DNA of 45,023 nt. Source: Oscillospiraceae bacterium. Lineage in GTDB: Bacteria; Bacillota; Clostridia; Oscillospirales; CAG-272. The DNA lies in NCBI GenBank assembly GCA_015064785.1, contig SVRM01000019.1, forward strand, positions 1 through 45,023. The letters run 5' to 3'. The position numbers and the translations under genes are program-made. Positions within the stretch are counted from its first letter, which is position 1; every line of letters starts with the position of its first letter. The notes under the pieces are model-generated. The model was not told where the DNA came from. It saw only the letters and a program-made list of their open reading frames with translations, and did not search any database. Shown here one piece after another: positions 8,374-16,743 of this stretch.

Positions 8374-10998
8374 ATGCCACAAGAACAGCAGAATATGCCC
8401 CTGCGGCAGTATGCCATTGTGCGGATTCTCGATATTCCCTACCATGTGGATAAACCGTTTACGTATTACCTGACGCCGGAAATGGCGGGGCGCGTCACGG
8501 TCGGGGGATTTGTCATGGTGCCGTTCGGCGTCAGCAACCGCCGTGTCATGGGCATTGTGACAGAGCTGCAATCGCACGCCGATCTGCCGGCAGACTTTCC
8601 TGCCGACCGCTGCAAGCCGGTGTCAAAGCTCATCGCGGAGGAATTCGTTCTCTCCGAGGAGCTGCTCGGTCTGTGCCGGTATATGAAGGAGATGACATTC
8701 TGCTCCTTCGGTGATGCGGCAAAGGCGGTCATTCCGACAGGGGCTTTGCGCCGCATTCATGAACAGTATGCGTGGCCCGAGGACCCGCAGAAGTGCGCGG
8801 CGGCAGAGCAGTATCTCACCTCGCTGTCCGGTGCATCGTCGCCGGAGGCGGATCTTTTGTCGCATCTGCAAAAAAAGAAAACGGTCCGGCGTGAGACGCT
8901 TGCGCAGACCTTCGGCGCGGAGATACTCAAAATTGCCGACGCCATGGTCAAACGCGGTATGCTGGAACGCACCTATCGGTTGGCGGACGGCGAAAATGCC
9001 GTGTATCAGATGTATCTTTCTTCCCCGATCCCGCCGGATGACATCCGCGCTATGCTCGAGGGAGATGCCGCCCTGCGCGAAACCTACGGATACCGCCACA
9101 GAAGTGCGGCGTACCATTCCGTCATGATGCGCGTTGCCGCGGCGGAGGGCGAAGAATTGCAGATCAATTCTCTGGAAACGCAGGATGTCGTCGGCTCCGC
9201 TGCCCTGCGGACGCTGGTAAAGGAAGGCTTTCTGACGGTGCGCCGGGAGCAGGTCTTCCGCAATCCGTATGAAGCGGCATACAAAACTCCGCCGGCAGAC
9301 GACAATGTCCTCAGCGAGGAACAGCAGGCGGCATGGGAACAGCTGACGGCTTTGTACCGCACCCATGAGCCGAAGGCGGCACTGCTGCACGGCGTTACCG
9401 GCTCCGGCAAAACCCGCGTCATCAAAGCGATGATGGATGAGGTCATTGCCGACGGACGGCAGGTCATCATGCTGGTTCCGGAAATTTCGCTGACACCGCA
9501 GTCGGTTTCCATTTTCTGCTCGTATTACGGAAACCGCGTCGCGCTGCTGCACTCGGCGCTGTCTGCCGGAGAGCGGCTCGATGTCTGGCGGCGTGTGAAG
9601 CGCGGTGAGGTCGATATTGTCATCGGCACCCGCTCGGCCGTGTTTGTACCGTTTGAGCGGCTCGGCATGATCGTCATCGACGAGGAGCAGGAGCATACGT
9701 ACAAATCCGACAGCAATCCGAAATACCATGCACGCGATGCCGCGCGGTACCGCTGTACCGCAAGCCGCGCACTGCTGCTGCTGGCATCGGCAACACCGTC
9801 GCTGGAAAGCTATTACAAGGCACAGCGCGGCATTTACTCGCTTGTGACGCTGAAGAACCGGTACGGCAGTGCCGCGCTTCCTGAGGTTGTCATGGCGGAT
9901 ATGCACGGAGAGGTCTTCGACGGCAGCGGTCAGGCACCGCTCGGCGGCACGCTTTCCGCGGCATTGCATGAAACAAAAGAAAAAAATGAGCAGGCGATAC
10001 TATTTATCAACCGACGCGGGTATCATAAGTATGTTTCCTGCTTATCCTGTAAAAATCCGGTGATGTGTCCGCATTGCTCTGTCCCGATGACCCTGCACAA
10101 AAAGAGCGGTCCGCAGGAATCGGCGGCGATCGATCCCGGACAGCCGCAGCGGGAAATCGGCGGCGTGCTTGTCTGCCATTACTGCGGCACACGTGTCAGA
10201 ACACCGCAGGTGTGTCCGTCCTGTCAGGGGCCGCATCTCCATGCCTTCGGCTACGGAACCCAGCGTGCCGAGGAGGACCTTCAAACACGGTTTCCCGAGA
10301 TCCGCACCCAGCGCATGGACATGGATACCACCAGAGAAAAATTTTCACACGACCTGATTCTGAAATCCTTCCGCCAGCGGAGCTTTGATGTTCTGCTCGG
10401 AACGCAGATGGTCACCAAGGGACACGATTTCCCCGATGTCACGCTCGTCGGCATTCTGTCGGCGGATGCCCTGCTGTATCAGGATGACTACCGCGCCTCC
10501 GAGAAGGCGTTTTCGCTGATTACACAGGTGGTCGGCCGGGCAGGACGCGGTGATAAGCCGGGGCGGGCTGTCATTCAGACCTACAATCCCGACAACGAGA
10601 TTCTGCGGCTCGCGGCGGCACAGGATTACGAAGCCTTTTACCGCGGTGCCATCCGGATGCGCGAGGCTATGGTGTTCCCGCCGTTCTGCGAGATGGTTCT
10701 GCTGTCGTTTACCTCAGCCGAGGAGGTCGAGGTCATGAACGCCGCGACGAAAATTTCGGAGCATCTGCGTGCGCTGATTGCACCGGGCGGCGAATATCAC
10801 GATGTGCAGATGGCGGTTTTCGGACCGTTTGAAGCACAGGTTTATAAAATCAACGAAAAATACCGGATGCGCATGATTCTGAAGTGCCGTCTCAACCGGC
10901 GTACAAGAGCGCTGCTCGACCGGATCATGACCGATGCATATACGCTCTGCTCCGGGCGTGTCAGCGTTTCCGTCGACGTCAATCCGAGCAATTTATAA
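8374..10998 (+). CDS. priA: Primosomal protein N' (replication restart helicase PriA)
   Basis: PriA is the 3'-5' DNA helicase that reloads the replisome at stalled forks. The 874-residue product has the N-terminal 3'-OH binding region (YAIVRILDIPYHVDKPFTYYL), Walker A GVTGSGKTRV, the box DEEQEHTYKSDSNPKYHARD (DEEQ rather than the usual DEEH), motif III ASATPSLES, and the zinc-binding domain with paired cysteines (CLSCKNPVMCPHC, then CHYCGTRVRTPQVCPSC) around a short insertion. Motifs V-VI follow (LLGTQMVTKGHDF and TQVVGRAGRGDKPGRA). The ATG at 8374 is 9 nt after GGAGG; an ATG two codons earlier is only 3 nt from it. The stop codon lies inside the 13-bp direct repeat flanking the element at 11003-11221. 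Confidence 0.96.
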   Translation: MPQEQQNMPLRQYAIVRILDIPYHVDKPFTYYLTPEMAGRVTVGGFVMVPFGVSNRRVMGIVTELQSHADLPADFPADRCKPVSKLIAEEFVLSEELLGLCRYMKEMTFCSFGDAAKAVIPTGALRRIHEQYAWPEDPQKCAAAEQYLTSLSGASSPEADLLSHLQKKKTVRRETLAQTFGAEILKIADAMVKRGMLERTYRLADGENAVYQMYLSSPIPPDDIRAMLEGDAALRETYGYRHRSAAYHSVMMRVAAAEGEELQINSLETQDVVGSAALRTLVKEGFLTVRREQVFRNPYEAAYKTPPADDNVLSEEQQAAWEQLTALYRTHEPKAALLHGVTGSGKTRVIKAMMDEVIADGRQVIMLVPEISLTPQSVSIFCSYYGNRVALLHSALSAGERLDVWRRVKRGEVDIVIGTRSAVFVPFERLGMIVIDEEQEHTYKSDSNPKYHARDAARYRCTASRALLLLASATPSLESYYKAQRGIYSLVTLKNRYGSAALPEVVMADMHGEVFDGSGQAPLGGTLSAALHETKEKNEQAILFINRRGYHKYVSCLSCKNPVMCPHCSVPMTLHKKSGPQESAAIDPGQPQREIGGVLVCHYCGTRVRTPQVCPSCQGPHLHAFGYGTQRAEEDLQTRFPEIRTQRMDMDTTREKFSHDLILKSFRQRSFDVLLGTQMVTKGHDFPDVTLVGILSADALLYQDDYRASEKAFSLITQVVGRAGRGDKPGRAVIQTYNPDNEILRLAAAQDYEAFYRGAIRMREAMVFPPFCEMVLLSFTSAEEVEVMNAATKISEHLRALIAPGGEYHDVQMAVFGPFEAQVYKINEKYRMRMILKCRLNRRTRALLDRIMTDAYTLCSGRVSVSVDVNPSNL

Positions 10999-11002
10999 CA
11001 TA

Positions 11003-11221
11003 GGCAATTGCAAAATTGCCTACCTTCATCGCCCAAAGGGCGATATATAAACAAATTGCGTCGCTTGGGCGGGTTTCCCGCCCAAAAAGACACCTTCAAA
11101 GCGACCAAAGGGATGCCATCCGAAGAAATGCATTGCATTTCTTCAGAAGTTGCGCTGCAACTTCGTTGGCTATGCGTCAGCCCGATGAAACCGATTGCAA
11201 AATGCAATTTTGCAATCGATT
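11003..11221 (+). mobile_element. 219-bp triloop-hairpin element with 13-bp flanking direct repeats
   Basis: The insert lies between priA and def and is bounded by AATTTATAACATA at 10990-11002 and again at 11222-11234, which looks like a target-site duplication. Inside are six perfect hairpins of different sequence, mostly with 3-nt loops: 11003-11020 (GGCAATT/AATTGCC), 11028-11044 (ATCGCCC-aaa-GGGCGAT), 11065-11085 (9-bp stem, loop ttt), 11122-11144 (10-bp stem, loop att), 11146-11164 (8-bp stem, loop gct) and 11193-11217 (11-bp stem, loop gca). The two end hairpins share ATTGCAAAATTGC in opposite orientation. No reading frame of note is present. It resembles a non-autonomous miniature element; the family is not one I can name. 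Confidence 0.7.
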
Positions 11222-11250
11222 AATTTATAACATAAAAGGAGAACTCCAAA

Positions 11251-11706
11251 ATGGCAAAGCTGAAAATTCTCAAGGACGGCGATACCGCACTGCGTCTGAA
11301 GAGCCGTCCTGTTTCCGATATCAACAAACGCATTCTGACCCTGCTTGATGACATGACCGAAACCATGCGTCATGCGGACGGCGTCGGTCTGGCAGCACCG
11401 CAGGTCGGTGTTCTGCGCCGTGTCGTCGTCATCGAGTGCGAACCCGGCGAGGTGCTGGAGCTGATTAACCCCGTCATCATCGAACGCCGCGGCAGTCAGC
11501 ATGAAATTGAAGGTTGTCTGTCCGTTCCCGGAAGACAGGGCTATACCGACCGTCCTGCCTACGTCAAGGTAGAAGCCCTCAACCGCGACGGTGCGCTTGT
11601 CACGCTGGAGGGTGAGGGACTGCTTGCAAGAGCCTTCTGCCATGAGATTGACCACCTCGACGGTATTCTGTATATCGACCACGCAGAAATGGTCACAGAA
11701 GAATAA
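11251..11706 (+). CDS. def: Peptide deformylase
   Basis: Def removes the formyl group from nascent N-formylmethionine peptides using a bound Fe2+/Zn2+ ion. All three motifs are present in the 151-residue product: [10 protein letters not shown] (residues 44-53), EGCLSVPG with the metal ligand Cys89, and HEIDHLDG with His131, Glu132 and His135. The short form and early PQVG motif are of the type common in Bacillota and Proteobacteria. AAAGGAG lies about 10 nt before the ATG, just after the right-hand 13-bp direct repeat of the preceding element. Without that insertion def would start only about 35 nt after priA. It is followed by its functional partner fmt. Confidence 0.97.
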   Translation: MAKLKILKDGDTALRLKSRPVSDINKRILTLLDDMTETMRHADGVGLAAPQVGVLRRVVVIECEPGEVLELINPVIIERRGSQHEIEGCLSVPGRQGYTDRPAYVKVEALNRDGALVTLEGEGLLARAFCHEIDHLDGILYIDHAEMVTEE

Positions 11707-11742
11707 GTCTTTTTCTCAATTCCACAGGAGGAACCCCGATTT

Positions 11743-12729
11743 ATGAAAATCTTATTCATGGGTACACCGGAGTTTGCCCGCGACCAGCTGACTGCCCTCT
11801 GGGAAAACAGGGAGGCAAACGGCTGGGACATCGTCGGTGTCATTTCCCAGCCCGATAAACCGAAGGGACGCGGCTATAAGCTGATCCCGACCCCGGTAAA
11901 GGAATATGCAGAGACGCTCGGTCTGCCCGTTTATCAGCCGACCACCCTGCGCGACGAGGCGTTTGCCGCACTGCTTGCAGCGCTTGATCCCGAACTGATC
12001 GTCGTTGCGGCATACGGCAAGATCCTGCCGCGCACGGTTCTTGACTACCCGAAATACGGATGCATCAACGTACACGGCTCCCATCTGCCGGCTTACCGCG
12101 GCGCCGCACCGATTCAGCGTGCGATTATGGATGGTCTGACGGTGACCGGCAATACGATTCAGTTCATGGCAGACGGCATTGATACCGGCGACATGATTGC
12201 AAAGGATGCGGTTGTCATCGGCGAAAACGAGGATTTCGGCTCGCTTTATGACCGCATGGGTAAGTCCGGCGGCAAGCTGCTCGTTTCCGTCATTCCGATG
12301 ATTGAAAACGGTACCGTTGTTCCGCAGGTGCAGGACGACGCGGCTGCCACCTATGCGCCGAAGATCGAAAAAGCGGAATGTGCGCTGGATTTTTCCGCTT
12401 CCGCACAGACGCTGCATAACAAAATCAGAGCACTGTCTCCCGCACCGCTCGGCATCTCCGTTCTGCAAACAGAAAAGGAGACAAAGAATCTGAAGATTGT
12501 TTCCACAGTCGTTGTGGAAAACGAAGGCGTTCACGGTACGGTCGGAGAAGTCCTCTCCGTCGATGCCAAAAAGGGCGTGATCGCCGTTGCGTGCGGAGAA
12601 GGCGTTCTCGGCATCACCGCGCTGGTTCCTGAGGGAAAGGGCAGAATGAATGCCGGCGACTTCATCCGCGGCAGAAAAATCGATGCGGGTGACCGTCTGC
12701 TTTCCCCTGCTTTTGAGGAGAAAAAATAA
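11743..12729 (+). CDS. fmt: Methionyl-tRNA formyltransferase
   Basis: Fmt transfers a formyl group from 10-formyltetrahydrofolate to Met-tRNAfMet for translation initiation. The 328-residue product shows MKILFMGTPEFARDQL, VISQPDKPKGRGYKL, then the folate and catalytic region YGKILPRTVLDYPKYGCINVHGSHLP followed by YRGAAPIQRAIMDG, with the conserved Asn-His-Asp set (INVHGS and the DTGDM loop). The C-terminal tRNA-binding OB-like domain (LHNKIRALSPAPLGI to the RGRKIDAGDRLL stretch) is complete. GGAGG lies 12-13 nt upstream of the ATG. It is coupled to def as in most bacteria. Confidence 0.97.
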   Translation: MKILFMGTPEFARDQLTALWENREANGWDIVGVISQPDKPKGRGYKLIPTPVKEYAETLGLPVYQPTTLRDEAFAALLAALDPELIVVAAYGKILPRTVLDYPKYGCINVHGSHLPAYRGAAPIQRAIMDGLTVTGNTIQFMADGIDTGDMIAKDAVVIGENEDFGSLYDRMGKSGGKLLVSVIPMIENGTVVPQVQDDAAATYAPKIEKAECALDFSASAQTLHNKIRALSPAPLGISVLQTEKETKNLKIVSTVVVENEGVHGTVGEVLSVDAKKGVIAVACGEGVLGITALVPEGKGRMNAGDFIRGRKIDAGDRLLSPAFEEKK

Positions 12730-12751
12730 ACGATAGAAAAGGAGAATTCCT

Positions 12752-13462
12752 GTGCCGGCTGTTTATTACGGAGGATATGACATGACGTATGTCATGCTTC
12801 TGATTCCCGTTCTGATTTTCTCTTTCTGGGCGCAGATGTCTGTGTCCTCCACGTTCAATAAGTACAACAAAGTCACAAACCGCCGCCGGATGACCGGATA
12901 TGACGCGGCGCGTCTGATTCTCGACCGGAACGGACTGCATCATGTACAGATTGAACACATTTCCGGAAATCTGACCGACCACTATGATCCGCGTGCCGAT
13001 GTCATCCGCCTGTCGGATGCCGTATACGGAACCGCGTCCATTGCCGCCGTCGGTGTCGCCGCACATGAGGCAGGTCACGCGGTGCAGTACGCCGTGGGAT
13101 ATGCGCCGATCAGACTCCGCGCCTCGATTGTCACACTGACGCAGTTTGCCTCCCAATGGTCCATTTATATTCTGATGTTCGGCATTCTGCTGTCCATCGG
13201 TCCTCTGGCCTATGTCGGCTTCTGGCTGTATGCCGTTGTCGCATTCTTCCAGCTGGTGACGCTGCCGGTGGAATTCAACGCCTCGCGCCGTGCCGTTGCG
13301 GCACTCGAGGAAAGCGGCTCTCTGGACCGCGGCGAGCTGTCCGGTGCGAAGAAGGTGCTTTCCGCGGCGGCAATGACGTATGTCGCGGCACTGCTGTCGG
13401 CACTGGTTCAGCTTCTGCGCCTGTGGTCGATTGTGTCTGACAACAACCGCCGCAGACGGTGA
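12752..13462 (+). CDS. YugP-type membrane zinc metallopeptidase
   Basis: The 236-residue protein starts at a GTG placed 7 nt after AGGAG and has an N-terminal membrane segment (MTYVMLLIPVLIFSFWAQM). A zinc-protease signature HEAGHAVQY follows at about residues 110, preceded by the family block YDPRADVIRLSDAVYGTASIAAVGVAA. Two or three more membrane segments follow (WSIYILMFGILLSIGPLAYVGF; LYAVVAFFQLVTLPVEFNASRRA, where the Glu may be the third zinc ligand). Members are annotated as neutral zinc metallopeptidases of unknown substrate, and the target is unknown here too. The position between fmt and rsmB is common in Clostridia. Confidence 0.9.
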   Translation: MPAVYYGGYDMTYVMLLIPVLIFSFWAQMSVSSTFNKYNKVTNRRRMTGYDAARLILDRNGLHHVQIEHISGNLTDHYDPRADVIRLSDAVYGTASIAAVGVAAHEAGHAVQYAVGYAPIRLRASIVTLTQFASQWSIYILMFGILLSIGPLAYVGFWLYAVVAFFQLVTLPVEFNASRRAVAALEESGSLDRGELSGAKKVLSAAAMTYVAALLSALVQLLRLWSIVSDNNRRRR

Positions 13463-13490
13463 TAAAAATACAGATCAATAAAGGTAATTT

Positions 13491-14825
13491 ATGACAGCAA
13501 GAGAAGCGGCGTTTGTATCGCTGCAAAAATACGAAAACAACAAAAAATTCGCCAACATTGAAGCGGATACCGCCATCCGCCGCAACAGACTGGAGGGCGC
13601 GGACAAAGCACTGTACACCGCGATCTTCTACGGAACGGTCGAGCGGAAAATCACGCTTGACTATATCATCGACGCACTCAGCGACCGCAAGGGCGAAATC
13701 GATGCCAATGTCCGCATCATTCTGCGCCTGTCGCTGTATCAGATGCGGTACCTTGACCGCGTTCCCGATTATGCGGTGGTCAACGAGGCGGCAGAGCTTT
13801 GCAGACGCTTCGCCGCAAAGAGCGCCGTTTCCTTTGTCAATGCCATGCTCCATGCCTACCGCAGAGAAGAAAAGAAGCTGCATTTTCCCGACACCAAAAC
13901 CGATCCCATCCACTATCTCAGCGTGACCTACGCCTACCCTGCATGGCTTTGCCGGATGTGGTCGGAGATGTACGGAGCAGAAAAGACGGAGGCGATTTTC
14001 CGTGCCTTTGACGAAAATCCGCCGATCACCCTGCGCGTCAATACGCTGAAAACAACGGCGGAGACGCTCGGCGATGCCATGCGGCAGAAAACTGTGGGAC
14101 ACCGTCCGACCACTTATGTTCCGGGCGGCATCCGGCTGACCGGTCACTGCCCGATTGACGAAATTCCGGGCTTTTCCGACGGTCAGTGCTTTGTGCAGGA
14201 CGAGGCGTCGCAGATTGCCGCGTATGTGCTGGGCGCCTGCCCCGGTGAGTTTATCATCGATGCCTGTGCCTGCCCCGGCGGAAAGAGCTTTTCCACAGCA
14301 CTGTGGATGAACAACACGGGCAGAATTCTCTCCTGTGATCTTCACAAAAACAAACTGGGTCTGGTGTCGGAGGGTGCTGAGAAGCTCGGCATTTCGATCA
14401 TCGAGACAAGAGAACAGAACGGCGCTGTGTTTGTGCCGGAGCTTGCGGGCATGGCCGACCGTGTCCTGTGCGATGTTCCCTGCTCGGGCCTGGGCGTGCT
14501 TTCCAAGAAGCCCGATATCCGTCACAAGACGGAGGATGAGCTTGTGCGCCTGCCCGGAATTCAGTATGCCATCCTTGAAAACTGTGCGCGGTACGTCAGA
14601 CCCGGCGGCATTCTCGTCTACTCCACCTGTACGCTCAACCGTGCGGAGAACGAAGACAATGTCCGGCGGTTTCTGGATGCAAATCCCGCATTTGAAGCCG
14701 TTCCCTTCCGTGTCGGTGAGCGTGAGGTTCCAAACGGAATGCTGACGCTTTTCCCGGATGAATTTTCCGGCTGTGACGGCTTCTTTGCCGCCAAGCTGAT
14801 AAGAAAGAATGAAACAAACCAATGA
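13491..14825 (+). CDS. rsmB: 16S rRNA (cytosine-967-C5)-methyltransferase RsmB
   Basis: RsmB methylates C967 of 16S rRNA with S-adenosylmethionine. The 444-residue product has the N-terminal NusB-like RNA-binding domain (AREAAFVSLQKYENNKKFANI to about residue 140, including IFYGTVERKITLDYII), then the Rossmann methyltransferase domain: DACACPGGKSFS (SAM binding), ILSCDLHKNKL, the first catalytic Cys in VLCDVPCSGLGVLSKKPDIR, and the second in YSTCTLNRAENE. Both catalytic cysteines are present. The stop overlaps the rlmN start by 4 nt (ATGA), giving translational coupling. The SD before the ATG is weak (AAAGGT), which fits readthrough from the upstream gene. Confidence 0.95.
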   Translation: MTAREAAFVSLQKYENNKKFANIEADTAIRRNRLEGADKALYTAIFYGTVERKITLDYIIDALSDRKGEIDANVRIILRLSLYQMRYLDRVPDYAVVNEAAELCRRFAAKSAVSFVNAMLHAYRREEKKLHFPDTKTDPIHYLSVTYAYPAWLCRMWSEMYGAEKTEAIFRAFDENPPITLRVNTLKTTAETLGDAMRQKTVGHRPTTYVPGGIRLTGHCPIDEIPGFSDGQCFVQDEASQIAAYVLGACPGEFIIDACACPGGKSFSTALWMNNTGRILSCDLHKNKLGLVSEGAEKLGISIIETREQNGAVFVPELAGMADRVLCDVPCSGLGVLSKKPDIRHKTEDELVRLPGIQYAILENCARYVRPGGILVYSTCTLNRAENEDNVRRFLDANPAFEAVPFRVGEREVPNGMLTLFPDEFSGCDGFFAAKLIRKNETNQ

Positions 14826-15901
14826 GTGAAACTGTGAAAAAAACCGATCTTCTGTCGATGACGCCCAAAGAGCTTGAGGACTTCTGCCGCTCCATCGGCG
14901 AGCCGAAATTCCGCGCAGGTCAGATTTTCAAGTGGATGCACGCCGGCGTCGGCTTTGACGGCATGTCCAATCTCTCCAAGGCCCTGCGCGAAAAGCTCAG
15001 TGAAACGGCGGTGATTCCGTTCCCGGTCATTGCTGAAAAATATGTGTCCGCAAAAGACGGAACCGTCAAATATCTGTGGGAGCTGTCGGACGGGCAGAAC
15101 ATCGAGAGCGTCTTCATGCGTTACCACCACGGCAATACCATCTGCATTTCCACGCAGGCGGGGTGCCGCATGGGGTGTGCGTTCTGCGCCTCAACCCTCG
15201 GCGGCAGAGTGCGCGATCTGACCCCGGCGGAAATGCTCGGTCAGGTTATCACCGCCCAGCGCGATATGGGCGAGCGGATCTCCGGCATTGTGCTGATGGG
15301 CATTGGTGAGCCGCTGGACAACTACGACAACGTCATGAAGTTTCTGCGTCTGGTCGGCGAGGAGTCGGGTCTGAACATCGGATACCGCCATATCTCGCTG
15401 TCCACCTGCGGTCTGGTCGACGGCATCGACCGGCTCGCCGACGAGGGAATGCCGGTGACGCTGTCTATTTCCCTGCACGCACCGACGGATGCGCTCCGCT
15501 CGGAAATCATGCCCGTCAATCACAAGTGGAACATCGCACAGCTTCTGTCTGCATCGGTCCGGTACTTTGAGAAGACCGGACGCCGCATTTCCTTTGAATA
15601 TACACTGATTGCCGGTAAGAACGACACCGAGGCGGGTGCGGCTCAGCTTGTGCAGACGATGAAACGGCACATCGGACGGCGGATGCCGATCCATATCAAC
15701 TTAATTCCCGTCAATCCGATCAGCGAGCGCGACTTTGCGTCGTCGGATATGAGCAATGTACGGCGGTTTGCCGCGATTCTGGAGAAAAACGGCATGACCG
15801 CAACGGTACGCAGAACGCTCGGTCCCGATATCAATGCCTCCTGCGGCCAGCTGCGCAACCGCGAAAATCAGATTCAGAAACATATCTTGTCTTCAACATA
15901 A
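14822..15901 (+). CDS. rlmN: Dual-specificity 23S rRNA/tRNA adenine-C2 methyltransferase RlmN
   Basis: RlmN is a radical-SAM enzyme that methylates A2503 of 23S rRNA and A37 of some tRNAs at C2. The 359-residue product has the N-terminal RNA-binding region (ELEDFCRSIGEPKFRAGQIFKWMH), the CX3CX2C iron-sulfur motif in AGCRMGCAFCASTLGG, the SAM-binding VLMGIGEPLDNYDNV, and the C-terminal catalytic cysteine in DINASCGQLR. A second conserved Cys sits in ISLSTCGLVDGI. All required cysteines are present. It overlaps rsmB by 4 nt and precedes prpC by 29 nt, the order seen across Bacillota. Confidence 0.97.
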   Translation: MSETVKKTDLLSMTPKELEDFCRSIGEPKFRAGQIFKWMHAGVGFDGMSNLSKALREKLSETAVIPFPVIAEKYVSAKDGTVKYLWELSDGQNIESVFMRYHHGNTICISTQAGCRMGCAFCASTLGGRVRDLTPAEMLGQVITAQRDMGERISGIVLMGIGEPLDNYDNVMKFLRLVGEESGLNIGYRHISLSTCGLVDGIDRLADEGMPVTLSISLHAPTDALRSEIMPVNHKWNIAQLLSASVRYFEKTGRRISFEYTLIAGKNDTEAGAAQLVQTMKRHIGRRMPIHINLIPVNPISERDFASSDMSNVRRFAAILEKNGMTATVRRTLGPDINASCGQLRNRENQIQKHILSST

Positions 15902-15930
15902 AAACCAAAGGAAAGGGAGTGTGATCTGCA

Positions 15931-16740
15931 ATGATCCTCAATGGGAAAACAGATATCGGCCTGCGCCGGAAAAACAACCAGGACAGCTTCGTGATTCGAC
16001 TCTGGAACGATATCGGCTGTGCGCTCGGTGTCGTCTGCGACGGCATGGGCGGTGCCAACGGCGGCAATATTGCGTCGGCGCTTGCCTGTGAACATTTTGT
16101 CTCGGCGGTCGAGGCGTTTATGCATACCGACCGGGTGCGTGAACGGACAGCAACCGAGGGCGATTACTCCTCCATGCTGGCACGCGCGGTGACGGGTGCC
16201 AATCAGTGCGTCTACAGCAGTACCGAAAAGGATAAAAGCCTCAAGGGCATGGGTACGACGCTGGTTGCGGCGCTGGTGGTCGGCGATGTGCTGTATGCCG
16301 TCAACGTCGGTGACTCCAGACTCTACCTTTATAACCGCGGACGGCTGACACAGATCACGCGCGATCACTCGCTTGTGCAGTATCTCATGGATACGGGCAA
16401 GCTGACGCGCGAGGAAGCACGGGACTATCCCAACCGCAATGTCATCACCCGTGCGGTCGGCATCGAGCGCAGCATCGAATCCGATATTTTCTCCGTCGAT
16501 CTGTCGAGACTGAGCGAGGATGCGTGCGCACTGCTCTGCTCCGACGGTCTGTCCGGCTATGTCGAGGCGGAGGAGATTCAGTCGCTTATGGCGGCGGGAC
16601 TTTCCGCACAGCCCTATGACGGTGATGCCACAGCCGCAGCGCTTGTGAATGCGGCGAACGAAACCGGCGGTGCAGATAACATCACCGTTGTGCTGATGCG
16701 CTTAAAACAAACCCAAATCAACGAATCAAAGGACGATTAA
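15931..16740 (+). CDS. prpC: PP2C-type Ser/Thr protein phosphatase (PrpC/Stp)
   Basis: This phosphatase reverses phosphorylation by the neighbouring kinase. The 269-residue product carries the PPM motifs in order: TDIGLRRKNNQDSF (Asn-Gln-Asp where most have Asn-Glu-Asp), CDGMGGANGGNIAS (metal-binding Asp, Gly), GMGTTLVAALVVGDVLYAVNVGDSRLY, the ITRDHSLVQ flap region, CSDGLSGYV, and GGADNITVVL. The asparagine-aspartate metal ligands are intact. AAAGGGAG lies about 12 nt upstream of the ATG. The stop is 3 nt before the prkC start, so phosphatase and kinase are co-expressed. Confidence 0.95.
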   Translation: MILNGKTDIGLRRKNNQDSFVIRLWNDIGCALGVVCDGMGGANGGNIASALACEHFVSAVEAFMHTDRVRERTATEGDYSSMLARAVTGANQCVYSSTEKDKSLKGMGTTLVAALVVGDVLYAVNVGDSRLYLYNRGRLTQITRDHSLVQYLMDTGKLTREEARDYPNRNVITRAVGIERSIESDIFSVDLSRLSEDACALLCSDGLSGYVEAEEIQSLMAAGLSAQPYDGDATAAALVNAANETGGADNITVVLMRLKQTQINESKDD

Positions 16741-16743
16741 TGC

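Noticed and set aside
6028..8577. Very long open frame on the minus strand opposite yicC-rpoZ
   Set aside because: It lies antisense to four well-recognised genes, has no family motifs and results from the GC-rich codon bias. Similar long antisense frames at 16726-18768, 32355-34346, 34937-36826 and 42363-44081 were rejected for the same reason.
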